Below, in pieces: positions 31,401-45,692 of a stretch of DNA of 64,000 nt. Location of the stretch: contig JAHLKG010000010.1 in NCBI GenBank assembly GCA_025526995.1, positions 62,001 to 126,000 of the forward strand, written 5' to 3'. The translations under genes and the position numbers were made by a program. This DNA comes from Powellomyces hirtus. Its lineage: Eukaryota; Chytridiomycota; Chytridiomycetes; Spizellomycetales; Powellomycetaceae. The first letter of the stretch is position 1, and every line of letters begins with the position of its first letter. The notes beneath the pieces are model-generated. The model was not told the DNA's origin and did not search any database. It saw nothing but the letters and a program-made list of their open reading frames with translations.

Positions 31401-34039
31401 TTTCAGTGCCGTGACGGCCCCACTGCCGAATACGTCATTTTTGTCCGCATCGGCAGCGTCTCCGCATGCCGATAGTGTTGTTTCGCATAGCAGTGGGGGC
31501 GCGAATGGGGGCGCGGGTACGGGTGGTGGTGCCGGTGCGGGTGGTAGTGGACCGCCCGTGCTGACGGCGAGTGCGACCGTGGGCAATTTGAGAGAGGTTG
31601 CGGGTGGTGGTATCGGTGGGGGTTCAGGTGCGGGCGGGTGGGGCAGCGTCGGCGCAGCAGGCGGAGCCGCACTCGGGGCCGCCGACAAGAAAAAAGCCGC
31701 GCGGCACTCCATGGCCGCCTCCAAACTCATCCCCAAACTGCGCTCCCACGGCAAAGATCTCTTAACCAGCGGGGCGGGCGGCTCCGGATCCGCGGGGTCA
31801 GTCAGCACGGGCACCAAAGATGCAGGGTTAGGTCTGCCCACGTTTGCGTCCCTCACCGCCGAGATGATGATCAAGGGTGCTGCGGAGATGGCGCTTGCAC
31901 GTATGGTGAACCTGTTGGGCAATTTTCCGCCCGTGGGTGAACGCACTGGCGTGGCTACGATGGGGAGCGTGTGGGATGAGGAAGCTGAGTTGCGCCGAAT
32001 TGTGAAAATGCGGAGAGCGTTGCGGAGTCGGGAAAAAAACCAGACAACGACAATGACCCAAGAGGCGAATGTAGTGGTGGAGGCAGACACAACACAAGAT
32101 GAAAACGACCCACCGGTGACACTTCACGACTACAAAACCTACATGCGATACTACGCGTACGACAAACGCATCGTGTTGGGCATTCTCGAAACACCGGCGT
32201 GGGCAACATCAACACCGCAGCGCACGCCCGCTATGACGATGGTGTTGCGGGACAGCTCCGGGAAATACACGTGGATGAGCACGTTGCAATACGCTGATGA
32301 CAACACTCCCATCAAAAGACAACAGGACATGGAGGGGCGAGACGCTGTGGACTGCGATGCGGAGTATAGGCAAGAAGAGGGTAATGCGCCGATGGCGTAC
32401 CCGTATGCTCCAAAGAACACGAGTGTGTGTTTGGCGCCGGGGGTGAATGATGAGGCGATACCGCCATTGGACACGGGCGAGGAGATGGATAAGTGGAGGG
32501 ATGCGGTTGCGCGAACGGCTGCGGCAAAGTACGATTGCAGACAAATACAACACCAGCTCTATTCTTCAAGCTAAATGTCTTTATATCATCTCATTTCCAG
32601 GCCTCACGCACTCGCGGCCGCAAAGCCACGGACCGAAGCCATGCCACCACCGTCCGCCGATCCCATGGATCCCGACCACAAGTAAGTAAGCGCGCCCATG
32701 TGGAGTGTGATCATCCTTCCACTCACATCCCCACTCTCTTGATTGCAGCGCAAAAAGCTTTCGCCTCTTCTTGGCGCAAGCAGGATACCTCTCTCCAACC
32801 ACCCGCCCAAAATTGTGGCCACTACCCATCACGGAGGCGCTGCTGGCCGAACTCCGCCGCGTAGATTCATTGCCCGAGTACGTGAACCATCGAGTGTTTC
32901 TCAATCTCTCTCACGATTTTCGTCCCTATTGCGAACATGTATACTGATCTGTGTGCTTCTTTGTACGTTGCTTCTTTTTTATGCATAGACGTGATTGTAT
33001 CCCAATAACTGTTTTCTTTGCCCGCGCCTGGACCGATTCCGTCGGTTCCATCCTCTCAACCCGCACCATCACCCGCGATTTCGACGAATTCGTCCACTGT
33101 CTCGGCTGGCCTGTATGTAAAAATTCCGCCCCCCCTCCCCCTCTCTCCACTCCTCTCACCTCGCGTTCTCTCGTCCTAGGTCGACCTCGCAACGCACCGG
33201 GGCTACTCTGGTCCCGCTCCTCTCAAGCACCGCACAGGCACGGGCGCCTACTTTGCCTCCAAACACGTCGAAGTCGTCTTCAACATCCCATACTACAACC
33301 CGCCAGAAGCAACCAACGAGAGCGACACCACGAACATGTACCTGGTGACTCCCACCGTGTGTGTGGTGTGGTTGGAGGACGCGTATCGGTATACGGCCCT
33401 GCAGGCGCGGATCGTGGCGGCGGGATGCTTGGCCCAGGTGTACTTGTTTGTGGTGCCCGTTCATGATGGGCTGTTTTGGGTCAAGGTCGGGAGAGTGGGG
33501 ATTGGAGAGGATGATGTGACGGTAATGCTTATTGGTTTCATCAACCTGGGCTGGGGGAACTTGAGCTAATAGAGGGGGTTTCTTCTCCTATGGCGCGAAT
33601 AGACCATCGGACCCGTTCCTGACGGCTCCATCATCTCGCGACATACGCTGGGGACCTTAGTCCGGGCAACTGCGATCCGCGCGCATGCGTCTTGTCGCGC
33701 CGCGAAAGGAAACTACCGACGACCGTAAGTATCATTCCCTCCGTTTTTATTCTTTCCACGGTCTCCACCCATTCGCATCATAGGTGAAGATAATTGACAG
33801 CTTTTTTTTTTCATATGTGCATTTTGGTTTCCTTTGTCACACAGTGCCCTCATTCGACGCCACGACATCGAGGGTCTCTGCAACAAATTCCGCGCCGCGC
33901 AGGGTGCAGGGAGGTTCGTTGAAATAACCATATTCCAACTTTTCTCGCACCTCATACTATTCCTCCATATCGCTTTATTGTTCCCCTCTGACGGCTATTC
34001 GTTCTTCTTACCAGGTTCTACGCTGATCTGTTTGCGTAG
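28451..34039 (+). CDS. Ral GTPase-activating protein, beta-subunit type
   Basis: In animals RalGAP-beta is the partner of the catalytic alpha subunit, switching off RalA/B and acting with mTORC1 and exocyst signalling. Sixteen exons (28451-28499, 28567-29348, 29448-29581, 29670-29740, 29829-29941, 30015-30106, 30186-30675, 30748-31143, 31255-32528, 32601-32681, 32749-32877, 32989-33112, 33180-33521, 33603-33724, 33845-33913, 34015-34039) give 1430 aa, near the human 1494. Matching blocks include SSILGAFP at the N-terminus, VRWAMEIVGQGFALPI, GNTLLHMFGGWLYEA, AEALGILCRIFC and LERFYTAI, a Gly-rich insert at about 800-870, SFRLFLAQAGYLSP, and the C-terminal GAP region: VDLATHRGYSG, PVPDGSIISRHTLGTLVRATAIRA, IEGLCNKFRAAQGAGRFYADLFA. 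An extra 45-nt intron at 30304-30348 would also keep the frame. Hamartin/tuberin-type GAPs are less similar. Confidence 0.88.
31178..31193 (+). repeat. run of 16 G in a RalGAP-beta intron
   Basis: An uninterrupted G run lies in the intron between exons 8 and 9. It may form a G-quadruplex in the transcript and is prone to length errors in sequencing. Confidence 0.8.
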
Positions 34040-34715
34040 CGTCACCATACTGGATGGAGTGAATTGACGGATGGGATTGATGTTTGTTCTTTTTCTTTGT
34101 GTATATGTACATACATCCTCTGCGTCGTGATGAGTATACACATTCTTAGATGGATCAGCGTGAACAAAATACGCGTGGTAATTGTGTGTGCTTCGGGCAT
34201 GAATTTCAAAGCGCAAATCCTGCAGCCCGTTGGTACTCTAAATGTACCGTGCTGCAATTCTGGTGCCATTCAGGGCAAGTACAGAACATCTTCTGGACAA
34301 ACTGATGGTCTAGTGAATGTACCGCCACTATGCCCAAGATGTGTAAGGGAAGAATTTCGGGATATCGGCGTTCTCGGTAGTCTCAGTTAGCAAGCCACAT
34401 TTGAGTGAGCGATTACGCGAGTAACGCGCGCGCGCGTGAGCAAAGTAAAAAACTGTCAATACCAAATATACTGAGGCGCTCCACCTGTCAATTTGGATAC
34501 GCTGCAGCCAGACAACCAAAAGAACAGCTAAACGCGTTTGGTGATAGTCACCTTAGGTCACATTCGAATTCTGTTGTAGGACAAGCCAGTTATCTCGCTT
34601 TCCGATATATATCAGGCTTTTGCGTCAGCTTTCCGATGGAGGCGTAAACACAAAAAAAAACCTGTCATAGCGTTTGCACACCTCTCTCAGTCATTCACCC
34701 CCCATCCTATCCACC
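34040..34715. other. spacer between RalGAP-beta and the villin-like gene
   Basis: 676 bp, AT-richer than the genes. A CGCGCGCG tract lies near 34427-34435. No gene is seen. Confidence 0.45.
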
Positions 34716-37700
34716 ATGAACTTATCCAAACCCAGTCGTACTCGTTCACTGCCGCTCGATGCCCCAACGGGCGTTGCGCTGATCAGTAGCCGTCGCAGCG
34801 ACGCCTCGACCCCGCGTTCCGCCAGCGTGCTCACGACGCCGGACCCGCTTCTCTCGGCGCTGCGATCCCAATCTAACTCTAGCACGGACCTTCTCTCCAG
34901 CACCGCGTCCAGCAGTCCCGGGTCAACCACCCCGGGATCGATGACGCCCCGCACGCGAGCGCGGTACGACCTCAAACGCGCGCACCTGATTGCGGAGCTG
35001 GATCGGCATGACCAGAGCAGAGAGTTGCAGAGTCTGGATTGGAAATTGAGGAAAGAGGTGTTTGCCACCCGGCTGAAGAAGGAGGATGAGCGGTTTGAGG
35101 CGATTAGGAGACGCAGAGTCGCGGACTCGGTCAGGGATATGAAGGCGAGAGCGAGGGATTTGGAGCTGCTGCAACAAGTGCGTGGATTTGTCTTACTTGC
35201 TTCTTTTCAACCCCTTATTTATAATGATGATGCGACTCCTCACTCGTTCATCCAACAGGAAGTCGAAACAACTCGATCGACTCGACTAGCGTCCCCCCGA
35301 GCCGCGGGGTCCACAAAGTCCTCAACCGAGTACATGGCGGTTGGCTTACCCCCGACCGGAGCGCCCTCTTCACCCGCAGCATCCCCATTTACCAGCGCAC
35401 GGTCGTTCACATCGTTACGCGGGGATAATGTGGCAACTACTCCCAACCGACTCTCCTTGTCGCGTGGTGCGAGTCGGGATTCGCTTTTTGGGGTACGTGT
35501 CGCGGCGTGACTCAAAAAGGACACTGATGAATAGACCTTCATCATTAAAAATATTGTTTGTCTGTACTTTTCTGGTTGTTTATTCTATTTCACGCAGTCG
35601 TCCCGCAGAGAAAAAGACTCGGACTCAGCAACCGCCGCGCTCCTCGCATTCCAATCCGAACGGCGGGCCAAAAAACTCGCGCGGCAACAAGCGGAAGACG
35701 AGCGGAGACGGCATGAAGCAGCTTTGCGCGGGGAACTGGAGCGGAGGCTGGATGAGGAATTCGACTTTTACGGGAGGCGTGATAATACTCGCAGTGACGA
35801 TCGAGGGGACCTTGATGTTAACACTAGCGTTTATGTGGCACCCCTGCAAGAATCAAAACCAATCCCCGCGGTGGAGAGAAAGGTGTACAGCTACGAGGAT
35901 AACACTAGTGGCGATGGCCCACACACAACCCCCGGCGACGTGTTTGATCTCCGCTTAATAACTGCGGATACCGTGACTGTCTCACCCCACTGGTCGAGAT
36001 CAGGAGTCAAGACCGACGTGGAGAAGGTATCTGGCCAGTCGCGAGAGTGCGCCGACGTACCCACTACCCCTGCTGAAGCGGTAGATGGAGATAAACGCAG
36101 CGACACGGCCTCGGCATCGATAACCCACTCGTCTCCTACTCCCACTACCACCGCGAATCCCAAACTCCACGAACCTGCCGACTCTGCTCCCGTGGTGACT
36201 CAACCCACCCTCTCACCTGCTCTCCTCGCCGCGCTCTTCACATTGCCTGACCCCAAACGCGAGGCTGATAACACAAACATGGGACCGACTCTGCCGCTTA
36301 ACCCAACTCGGACCCCACTCACGACGGAAAATACAAACATCCCAGCCAATACACCCACCTTTGACAATGACCACCAGGCTGCTACTGCACCACTGCGGGA
36401 TGTGTTCCTACCCCTACTCCATCGAGCTAGTGCTAGTGAACACAGAACCGTACCCGTACCTCACTCTAGCGACGACGACGCACGAGAAGACCAAGATCAA
36501 GATGATGATAAAGATACAGATAAAAACATCGTATCGCTGTCCATCCACCACCAGGTGGATGAGGATCGGGTTACCAACGAGACGACTATCCCGGACGTTG
36601 TCAATTTTGATGAAGACATCACGCCTACGAGGACTGCCAACACAGTCACCACGTCGCGTATACTCGTCTCGCGCCCAGCATCATCGCATGATCGGGAGAG
36701 TGAGGGCTCGAGCGTGATACCGGTTGATTCTTCCACAGAACACGGGGTTGTAGATATGGGGGATGTGGACGAACGTGATGAGACGGGCGCGGAAACCTTT
36801 TCCCCGGCCGCCAACCAAGCTGCGCCGCCATCTGATGCCGACCTCGTTGCATTCGTGCCATCTGAGAAACCCACTCCCCACCCGGTCCAAAACACCTCAT
36901 CTCCCTCTACCCACTCAGCATCCGAAACCCCAAAAAGCCGCTCTAATGATGGCACTAATGCTAACGCCCATGTTGATGCTGACCCCATCGCAACCGTCAC
37001 CCGCCGCAGTTCCGAGTCCATTTCACCACCACCCCCGGATTCGCAAGAGGATATCTTTTCCGCCATCTCCTCGCTCGTGGATCAGCTACGCGGGTGGGGG
37101 GAGTCGCTTGGTGACGTGAGTGCAACAACTACAACTACAGCTACAGCTACAGCTGCCACACCCGCACGGGGTGACCTGCATTCGCTGCTGCATGAGGCCT
37201 CGTATGCATCACACGACTCCACAGTCCCAGCCCTGCCCATAACCGCGCCTGCAGAAACCAAAGACAAACGCGGCATCGTCATCTGCTCGTCCTCACACAA
37301 GATCGAGTCGGACCGTCCGCCCTACGCCGAACCCGAACTTGATGTCGTTGGCACACTGTCACACCACCCATCCTCAATCTTGACCGCACCCGAACCCGCA
37401 CGCCATACGGGGGATGAGAAGGTGAATTTTGCTCCTCTCGCCCCATCACCCATTTCGTGGTCGGTTCCTCAGCGGGAGGAAGTTCTATCTATTCCCACTG
37501 AGCTGCCAATCGAGGGCCTCGAGGATAATGATGGTGTGATTGTGACCGCGACTGCAACTCTCGATCCGTACAGCCAGAAGGAAGCAGCTGCACCACCTGA
37601 GTTGGTGCATCACCAACCCCGGTCCAAGGTGCAGGCGCAGTCGGGAATTCAGCAGGCGCATTCCAATGCAAATACGACATCACCCCCACCTCCGACTCCC

Positions 37701-40700
37701 ATTCTACCTCAGTCAGCGACTGCAGACCACAAGGAGACCGAGGGTGAGGGTAAGGGTGAGGTTGATGTCGGCCTGATCACCTCACCTCCCACGCACCCAT
37801 CCACAAAACCGGAGCATTCGCAGTCGGGTGCTACCGACATGGCTGCGGTCGAGATCCCGTATCCCGCTCTCCCCGCCACGACCGAGCCGCTCACGCCAAC
37901 ACTGCCAGTGGATGAAATGGATATATCAGTTCTGACCAGCGGGGAACACGAACCGGAACGCAAGGGGGAGGAAGGGAGGATTCAAAGTGTCGCCACCACT
38001 CCCACACCGCCCGCCCACACCCCGTCCCCAGAGACCGACACACACCATCTCCCCGACGTCCCTCCCACGTCCTCAGGACCCCACGCGGACACAACCGTAC
38101 ACGTCACCCCTCCCATCAACACAGCGGGTGACGCGGCACCACACCCGTCATCACCTCCCAAAGACGAGCAAGGAAGTGAGCACGATAGCACCACACCCGG
38201 CCCACACCTCGTCGTCGCGAGTCCAGCAGGGGAGGGAGATGTACATACACGCCATGTGATGGACGACGCGGTCGGGTCCCTCGCAGATCCGCCCGCGAAC
38301 CGTGGCGCTGATGAACCTCACATATGGGGCTTTGCTACACCGGACAATCACGGTTCAAAACACGGTGCGGTCGATACTACCTCTGCCAACAACCCACCCG
38401 TCTCCCCATCCGCGGATCCCCCTCTCCCACCATCCCCCTCCGACGCCACAGCAGACAGCGGACCCGCAACCAACCCACCGCAAGAGGAGGGTATCGTCCC
38501 GTCTCCCATACCCGAGATCCCGGGCGACGAGGGCGGTGGGAATACCGATACCACTACCACTTTCCCGATCCCGCCCGCACGACTGACTTGCGTCGCTTCG
38601 GAGCACCACCATGAGAGTGGTATTGTGGGTCCCGCCGCCGCACACGCGTCCACACTGCTCGCCAGCACCACGTCCCTTGACTACGAGTCTCTTTCCTCGC
38701 TCGCGATGGATGACGGGAGCGACTACCACCGTGCGGCATCCGGCGATGCCGTCCTCGACCCGGCCGCCAGGAGTATGAGTGTTAGTACTGGCTCGTTGGT
38801 TGAGAACGAGAACGAGAAGGAAGGGGAGAAGGAGAAGGAGATGGAAAAAGGGGAGCGCCGTCGCACGCTCCGCATCCGCGTCTCCAAGCAACGGCCCCCG
38901 AGCAAAGACCACCTGCGGAACCAGCAGCAGCGCGCAGGCGGTCAAGCGCGCGCGAGTTCGAGTCCAGGCACCCCAACTGCAACGGCAATGTCATCAACTC
39001 GAACAACAACCGCGTCAGGGTTGGTGGTGGATCCGAGCTGGCCGTCCTCCTCCTCCTCCCCAACAACGGCCTTGCCCGAAACACCCTATTCCGAAGCCGA
39101 GGCGGAGATTCGCCCGCCGGCGTTGATTCCGAGGGACGCGGCAAGTGGGTCGCAGAGTGGGATGATGATCAGACCAACAACTGCCTCCACCACCACTACC
39201 ATTACCGCCGCAGTAGCTGCACCACCACCCGCCACGACACCCCCAAAACGGCACAACTCACCCATCCCCGCCATCCTGCTCACCCAAGTCCCGCACCCGG
39301 TGCAGGGCGGGGGCCTGCCGGCCCTCTCCCTCCTAGCGTCGCCAACCGTGGGCACCCCGACGACAACGACGTTATTCTCACCCATCCCAAAACAGTCGCC
39401 CGTGACGTCGTCCGCAACCACGCTCTCGTTCCCCGCTCCACCTTCGCCACTGCCCACAACAACAACAACAACACCACCAACATCAACGACAACGACGACA
39501 ACGACGAAACCACTCAAAAAACCGCTCCTGTTCCCCGACAACGCCCCCACCCCGTCCCTCCTCCTCATCAAAGGCCGCCGCCGGATCCACGCCACCCGCG
39601 TTGCCCTAGCACCCACGTCGCTCAACCACGGTGACGCGTTCGTCGCCATCTCACCGCGGATAGACAGCACCACCCACACGGTTGACGGCGCAACAATCAC
39701 CGTGTGGGTGGGCGCGGCGTGCGGCAAAATCAAACGCAGCAAAGCGCGGGAAATCGCGGGGCGCATCCAGGAGCGCGAGTGGGGGCGAAAAAACGCCGAC
39801 CTCGTCGTGCTCGAAGCCGGGACCGGGACGACGACGACGACCACGCGCGAATCAACCCACTTTTGGCAGCTCCTCGGCATCCCCGACGGGGTGGAACCCA
39901 CGCACCTCATCCGCTCCGCGGCAGATGACGACGCAGAGCACGAGAAGCAGATTGAGCAGCGGACGCAGCTGTACGGTGTCGCGGACTCGGCGTCCGAGTC
40001 GGACCCCGCGACGTCTCTGGTCGTCGTTTCCAGCAGTGGGAAGACCCTCACGCACGCATCGCTGCACAGCAGCACCTGTTTCGTGCTCGACACGTTTGAC
40101 GCCATCTACGTGTGGGTGGGGCGGGCCGCGCGGGAGTCGGAACGCGCGCTCGTGGCGCGCTTCGCGGAGAAATTGAACAGTAACCCCAACCGCGGGACAG
40201 AGACCCAGATCAGTGTGGAGCGAGAGGGGAGTGAGAGGGTGCTGTTTCGCGACCGGTTTGCGGATTGGCCCGTGGAGGACGGCGCGGGCGCGGTGTTGGC
40301 GGTCAAGCCGGTGGGGAATGTGGAGGTCAAGGAGAAAGGATGGGGGGTGTATGATCGCGGGAGTGGTACGTAACGGCATCACATACATACCGTCTCGCAT
40401 CCCAGAAAAAGGAACAAACTCCTTCCTCTCTGCTAACTCTTCTCATCTCCAACCAACGGCTTAGACACACCCAAACCGACCCACATCGACATTGCGCAAA
40501 TGTACGCCGGGGCTCAACAACCGCTCCCGAGTTCTGACGCGTGCGTTATCCCGGCGCTATCCGAGCGGTCGCACACGCAGCTGCAAGTATGGCAATGCCA
40601 GCCCTCGGACCCCGGGAACCCGCTGCGCATTGTGCCGGTGAATGAGCACGGCGTGTTCTATTCGCGCGAGACGTACCTCGTGCTGTGCCGCTTTCGCATT

Positions 40701-42394
40701 GCCCAAGGACGCGATGTCGCGCTCGCGTATTTCTGGATCGGGTGCGGCGCTAAAGCGGTGAGTGAGTGAGTGAGTGAGTGCGGTGCTGGGTGGGGGGGCT
40801 ACCCTTATCCGCACCCAGTTTGCACCTCTCTCATCATATATTTTCCTTTTCTCTCCAGACCGACCAAGCAGCCGCAGCCCTCCTCGCCACCACGCTCGAA
40901 AAGCAGCACTCGGCCCGGCTGCTCCGGATCACCGAAGGGAAAGAACCGGGCCATTTCCTCGCGCTGTTCCCACTCGGAGCGGTGGTGCGGCGCGGGGCAC
41001 GCGGGGGCGGCACTCTGGCGGCGGCGGCGGCGGAAAAGGCTCTTTTTCATGTCCATGCCGGAAATGATGGCACCGTGCGGTGTGCCGAGACCGTGTGGGT
41101 ACGTAAATAAAAAAAAGACGCGCGCGCAATATAGAAATCTACGTGCATTGACTTTTTGTTTGGTATCCCCAAATACGCTACTCAATCTTTACTTATCGTC
41201 CACCTCCCATATCCGCAGTCCTCATCAAGCTTCACCTCCGCGGCCAGTTTCATCGCCCTCACACCGTCGAAAATGTGGGTGTGGCATGGGGCGGGGTCGT
41301 TCAGCCGGGTGCGGGACGCGTCACGCAAGGTGGGGAACCATTTGGCGCAGTTACTCGCGAGCCCCGTCTCCATCAGCGAGCTGTCGGAACGGTCACCGGA
41401 CCAGCCGAAAGCATTCCACCGGCTCTTTCCCGAGCTGCTGAAGACGGTGTCACTCGCGGCGACGGCGTACCTCCGCCTCGCGAAACTGCAAGCGGAAGAC
41501 ACGTACGCCACGCGCCTGTTCCGCGTCTCGCATATCGTGAATGGCGCGCCGACGGTTGAGGAGCTGGACCCGTACGTGGTCGGCGATCTGAGCTCCGCGG
41601 GTGTGTTTGTGCTGGACGCGTGGTTTGAGGTGTTTGTGTGGATGGGTGGGGATCATGCGCGCCGCGAGCGGTGGAGGGATGTGCGGTTGGGGTTGGAGGT
41701 TGCGATCGTAAGTGAAACCCACACCAAACAAAACATTCCGCAATTCCCCCACTCACACTCCCCGTTGTTTCCTTTCTAACAATCGCCCCCCACTCAGCAA
41801 TACGCAACCCACGCCGCACACCACCGCCCCGCAACGTCCGCGTCCCCGTGGGCAATCACATCCGGCTGCGAGCCCGCCGCATTCCGCGCCGCGTTCCTCG
41901 CGTGGGACGCCTATGCACCTACTCTGAACACCAACTCAAATACTAGTACTCCCCCTGACCACCACGACGATGCCGGGGAGGAGGCGGGGGGTGGGGGGTT
42001 TGTAAGTATCTTTGCTGTTCTACACTAAAACAAAACTACCACCGCATGTTTAACTAACTGAACTTGACCTCGTACTCGCTTCCCCCTTCCTCTTTTTTCG
42101 CCATTTCATTTGTGTCGCATCCCCAGCTCAACAAACTAAAACGCCTCGGGAAAAAACGCCCACAGCCCGAACCCGAGCTCGCGGCGACAGTATTGGAAAA
42201 GGTAACCCAAAAACCGTACTCGTAACTCCACAGTCACAGTCACCACAAACCCCAACTATAACTTACTGTTACCCGCGCCCCCTTTTTTTTTGCGTTTTTC
42301 AACTCGCAGTTCTCCGCAACCTACCCGCTGGAAACACTAACGCAGCGCGACACGCTTCCCTTTGGTGTGGATCCGGCCCACGTCGAAGTACGTA

Positions 42395-42431
<37 letters not shown>

Positions 42432-42738
42432 TAAAAAAACCAATCATGTCCTTTTTTTTATTTTCCCCAGCACCACCTCTCCCTCGCCGACTTCCTGACG
42501 CTGTTCAAAGTCCCGCCCTCGACGTTCCGCGACCTGCCTGGATGGAAACAGGCAGAGCTGAAACGGAAAGGTGAGTGTAAAAAACTGCAACCGACACTCA
42601 CCCACCCCCCGACGCGCGGTTCTTTTATTTTGTTTCATCTTTATCCATTTAGTTTTTTTACTTGTTGATTTACTTACTTTTGTTTCTTGTCGTTTTTTTG
42701 CCTTTTTTTTTTTTTTGACCGCAGCGGGGTTATTTTGA
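34716..42738 (+). CDS. very large villin/supervillin-like actin-binding protein
   Basis: Eleven exons (34716-35177, 35259-35492, 35598-40365, 40465-40757, 40859-41098, 41219-41707, 41798-42001, 42127-42201, 42310-42387, 42471-42570, 42725-42738) give 2318 aa. Residues 1-1540 are mostly disordered, with a charged coiled-coil stretch at about 85-160 and 240-285 and a long Thr/Pro/Ser/Asp-rich region. Gelsolin-like repeats start near 1545 (LLLIKGRRRIHATRVA, GDAFVAI, ITVWVGAACGKIKRSKAREIA), with a second near 1695 (FVLDTFDAIYVWVGR), then blocks at about 1840-1990 (FYSRETYLVLCRF, YFWIGCGAKATDQAAAALL, HFLALFPLGAVV) and 2000-2160 (MWVWHGAG, VFVLDAWFEVFVWMGG). A villin headpiece ends the protein (about 2256-2318: LPFGVD, LSLADFLTLFKV, FRDLPGWKQAELKRKAGLF). 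The WKQ...K..GLF end is the actin-binding surface. The layout recalls animal supervillin. Exon 3 alone is 4768 nt. The start has CCACC before ATG. Confidence 0.87.
42396..42427 (+). repeat. 32-nt poly(A) run in a villin-gene intron
   Basis: An uninterrupted A run lies right after the donor site GTACGT of intron 9. It is not retroposed: flanking exons are in phase and no target-site duplication was noticed. Confidence 0.85.
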
Positions 42739-43950
42739 ATCCTATCATAAACCCATACTGTATCATCATCTGCCAGTGTGTGTGTCCGCCGTCGTTCTGC
42801 GTGCGGGTTGTGGCTGTTCCAGTGTTCCCATCTTTCAACAAATAATTTATATTTCTATTCCTTCTTTTCCCAAATGCACATTTTTCTCCTTGATCCTCTT
42901 TTGTCTTTTTGCACACACGTTCCCAGCTCGTTTTGTGTGTGTCGTGGGCTGGGTTATCAGTGTTTCTGTGGATCGAATCGCGACAGAAGGGACGCATGGC
43001 ATAGGACAACACAGCACACAACACACAACACACAACACACCACATAAGAGGTCACACATCGAACTGAAATATAGACAAAGAAAAAAGATGGTTGGGTTCG
43101 AGAGGGAGGGAGGGCGGGGGGAAAAATTAATCGGACCTCTAACGGGATGGTTCGTATAGTATAGTAAAGGGTCCGCTCGCCTGTCCAGAGGACGTAAAAC
43201 ACAAAAAAAAATTCGCAACACAACACACAGGGTTAGGAAAGAAAAGGAAAACACTCAAATCCGTTCGCAAGACAAAGGAAAAGAAAAGCCTCTTGTTTTT
43301 TGGTCTCCGCACCAACAACGCACAAACAACAACAACAAGAACGAGTTCGCAAAGCAAACACAGTAAAAAAGAGACAAGAATGAGTTTCCCCAAGACAGCG
43401 GCAACATTGACAGGGTGTTCGTCTTTGTGCCCATTATGGGGAAACACGTTAGTGGTAGTAGTTCGTCCGGTTACACAAGGAAAAGGAAAGGAAAGCGAGA
43501 CCGAGTCCAAAAAAAAAAAAAGCTGCGAGCTAGATCATCGTTCTCGATACGGAGCGAGGAGCGGCGGGTGACGGGGCGCAGTGGTAAGACGAAACGGAAC
43601 TAAACGGAACGAATCGGCGATACGGATTCCAGTAAGAATCTGGTTGCGCACATTTCCCCAATCGCACAGAACCGCCTGTTCTATTTCGTCCGTTTTCGCC
43701 TTGAAGGGCGTTTCTCCCCATTGGTTCCAAAAACGGGCGCGGGAATACAAAATGTTGTACAGGAAATCGAAAAAAAAAGAGTTTGTTGTTGTTGTTGTTG
43801 TTGCTGTGACGATAGAGTCCAATGATCGTTTCTCAGAATCGCCACGGGAGATTCGACCAAAGGATGAAAGGCTTTTGTCCGTGAATCGAGCGGAAGGATA
43901 AGAAAATGTCTAGTGGCGGCCGGTTGTGTTGGGTTGTGTAGCAGTTTTGC
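42739..43950. other. convergent spacer villin / GSK3
   Basis: 1.2 kb between two stop codons. It contains an ACACA/ACACAC-rich tract at about 43012-43040 and a GTT repeat at about 43783-43803. No gene is seen; it should hold both 3' UTRs. Confidence 0.5.

Positions 43951-45692
<1,742 letters not shown>

Noticed and set aside
31314..32090. 258-residue minus-strand frame opposite RalGAP-beta
   Set aside because: Shadow of the Gly/Ala-rich exon 9; Pro/Ala-rich with no family features.
38355..40105. Long minus-strand frames (up to 339 codons) opposite the villin-like gene
   Set aside because: They are antisense shadows of the Thr/Pro/Ser-rich exon; composition mirrors the plus-strand repeats and no domain is seen.
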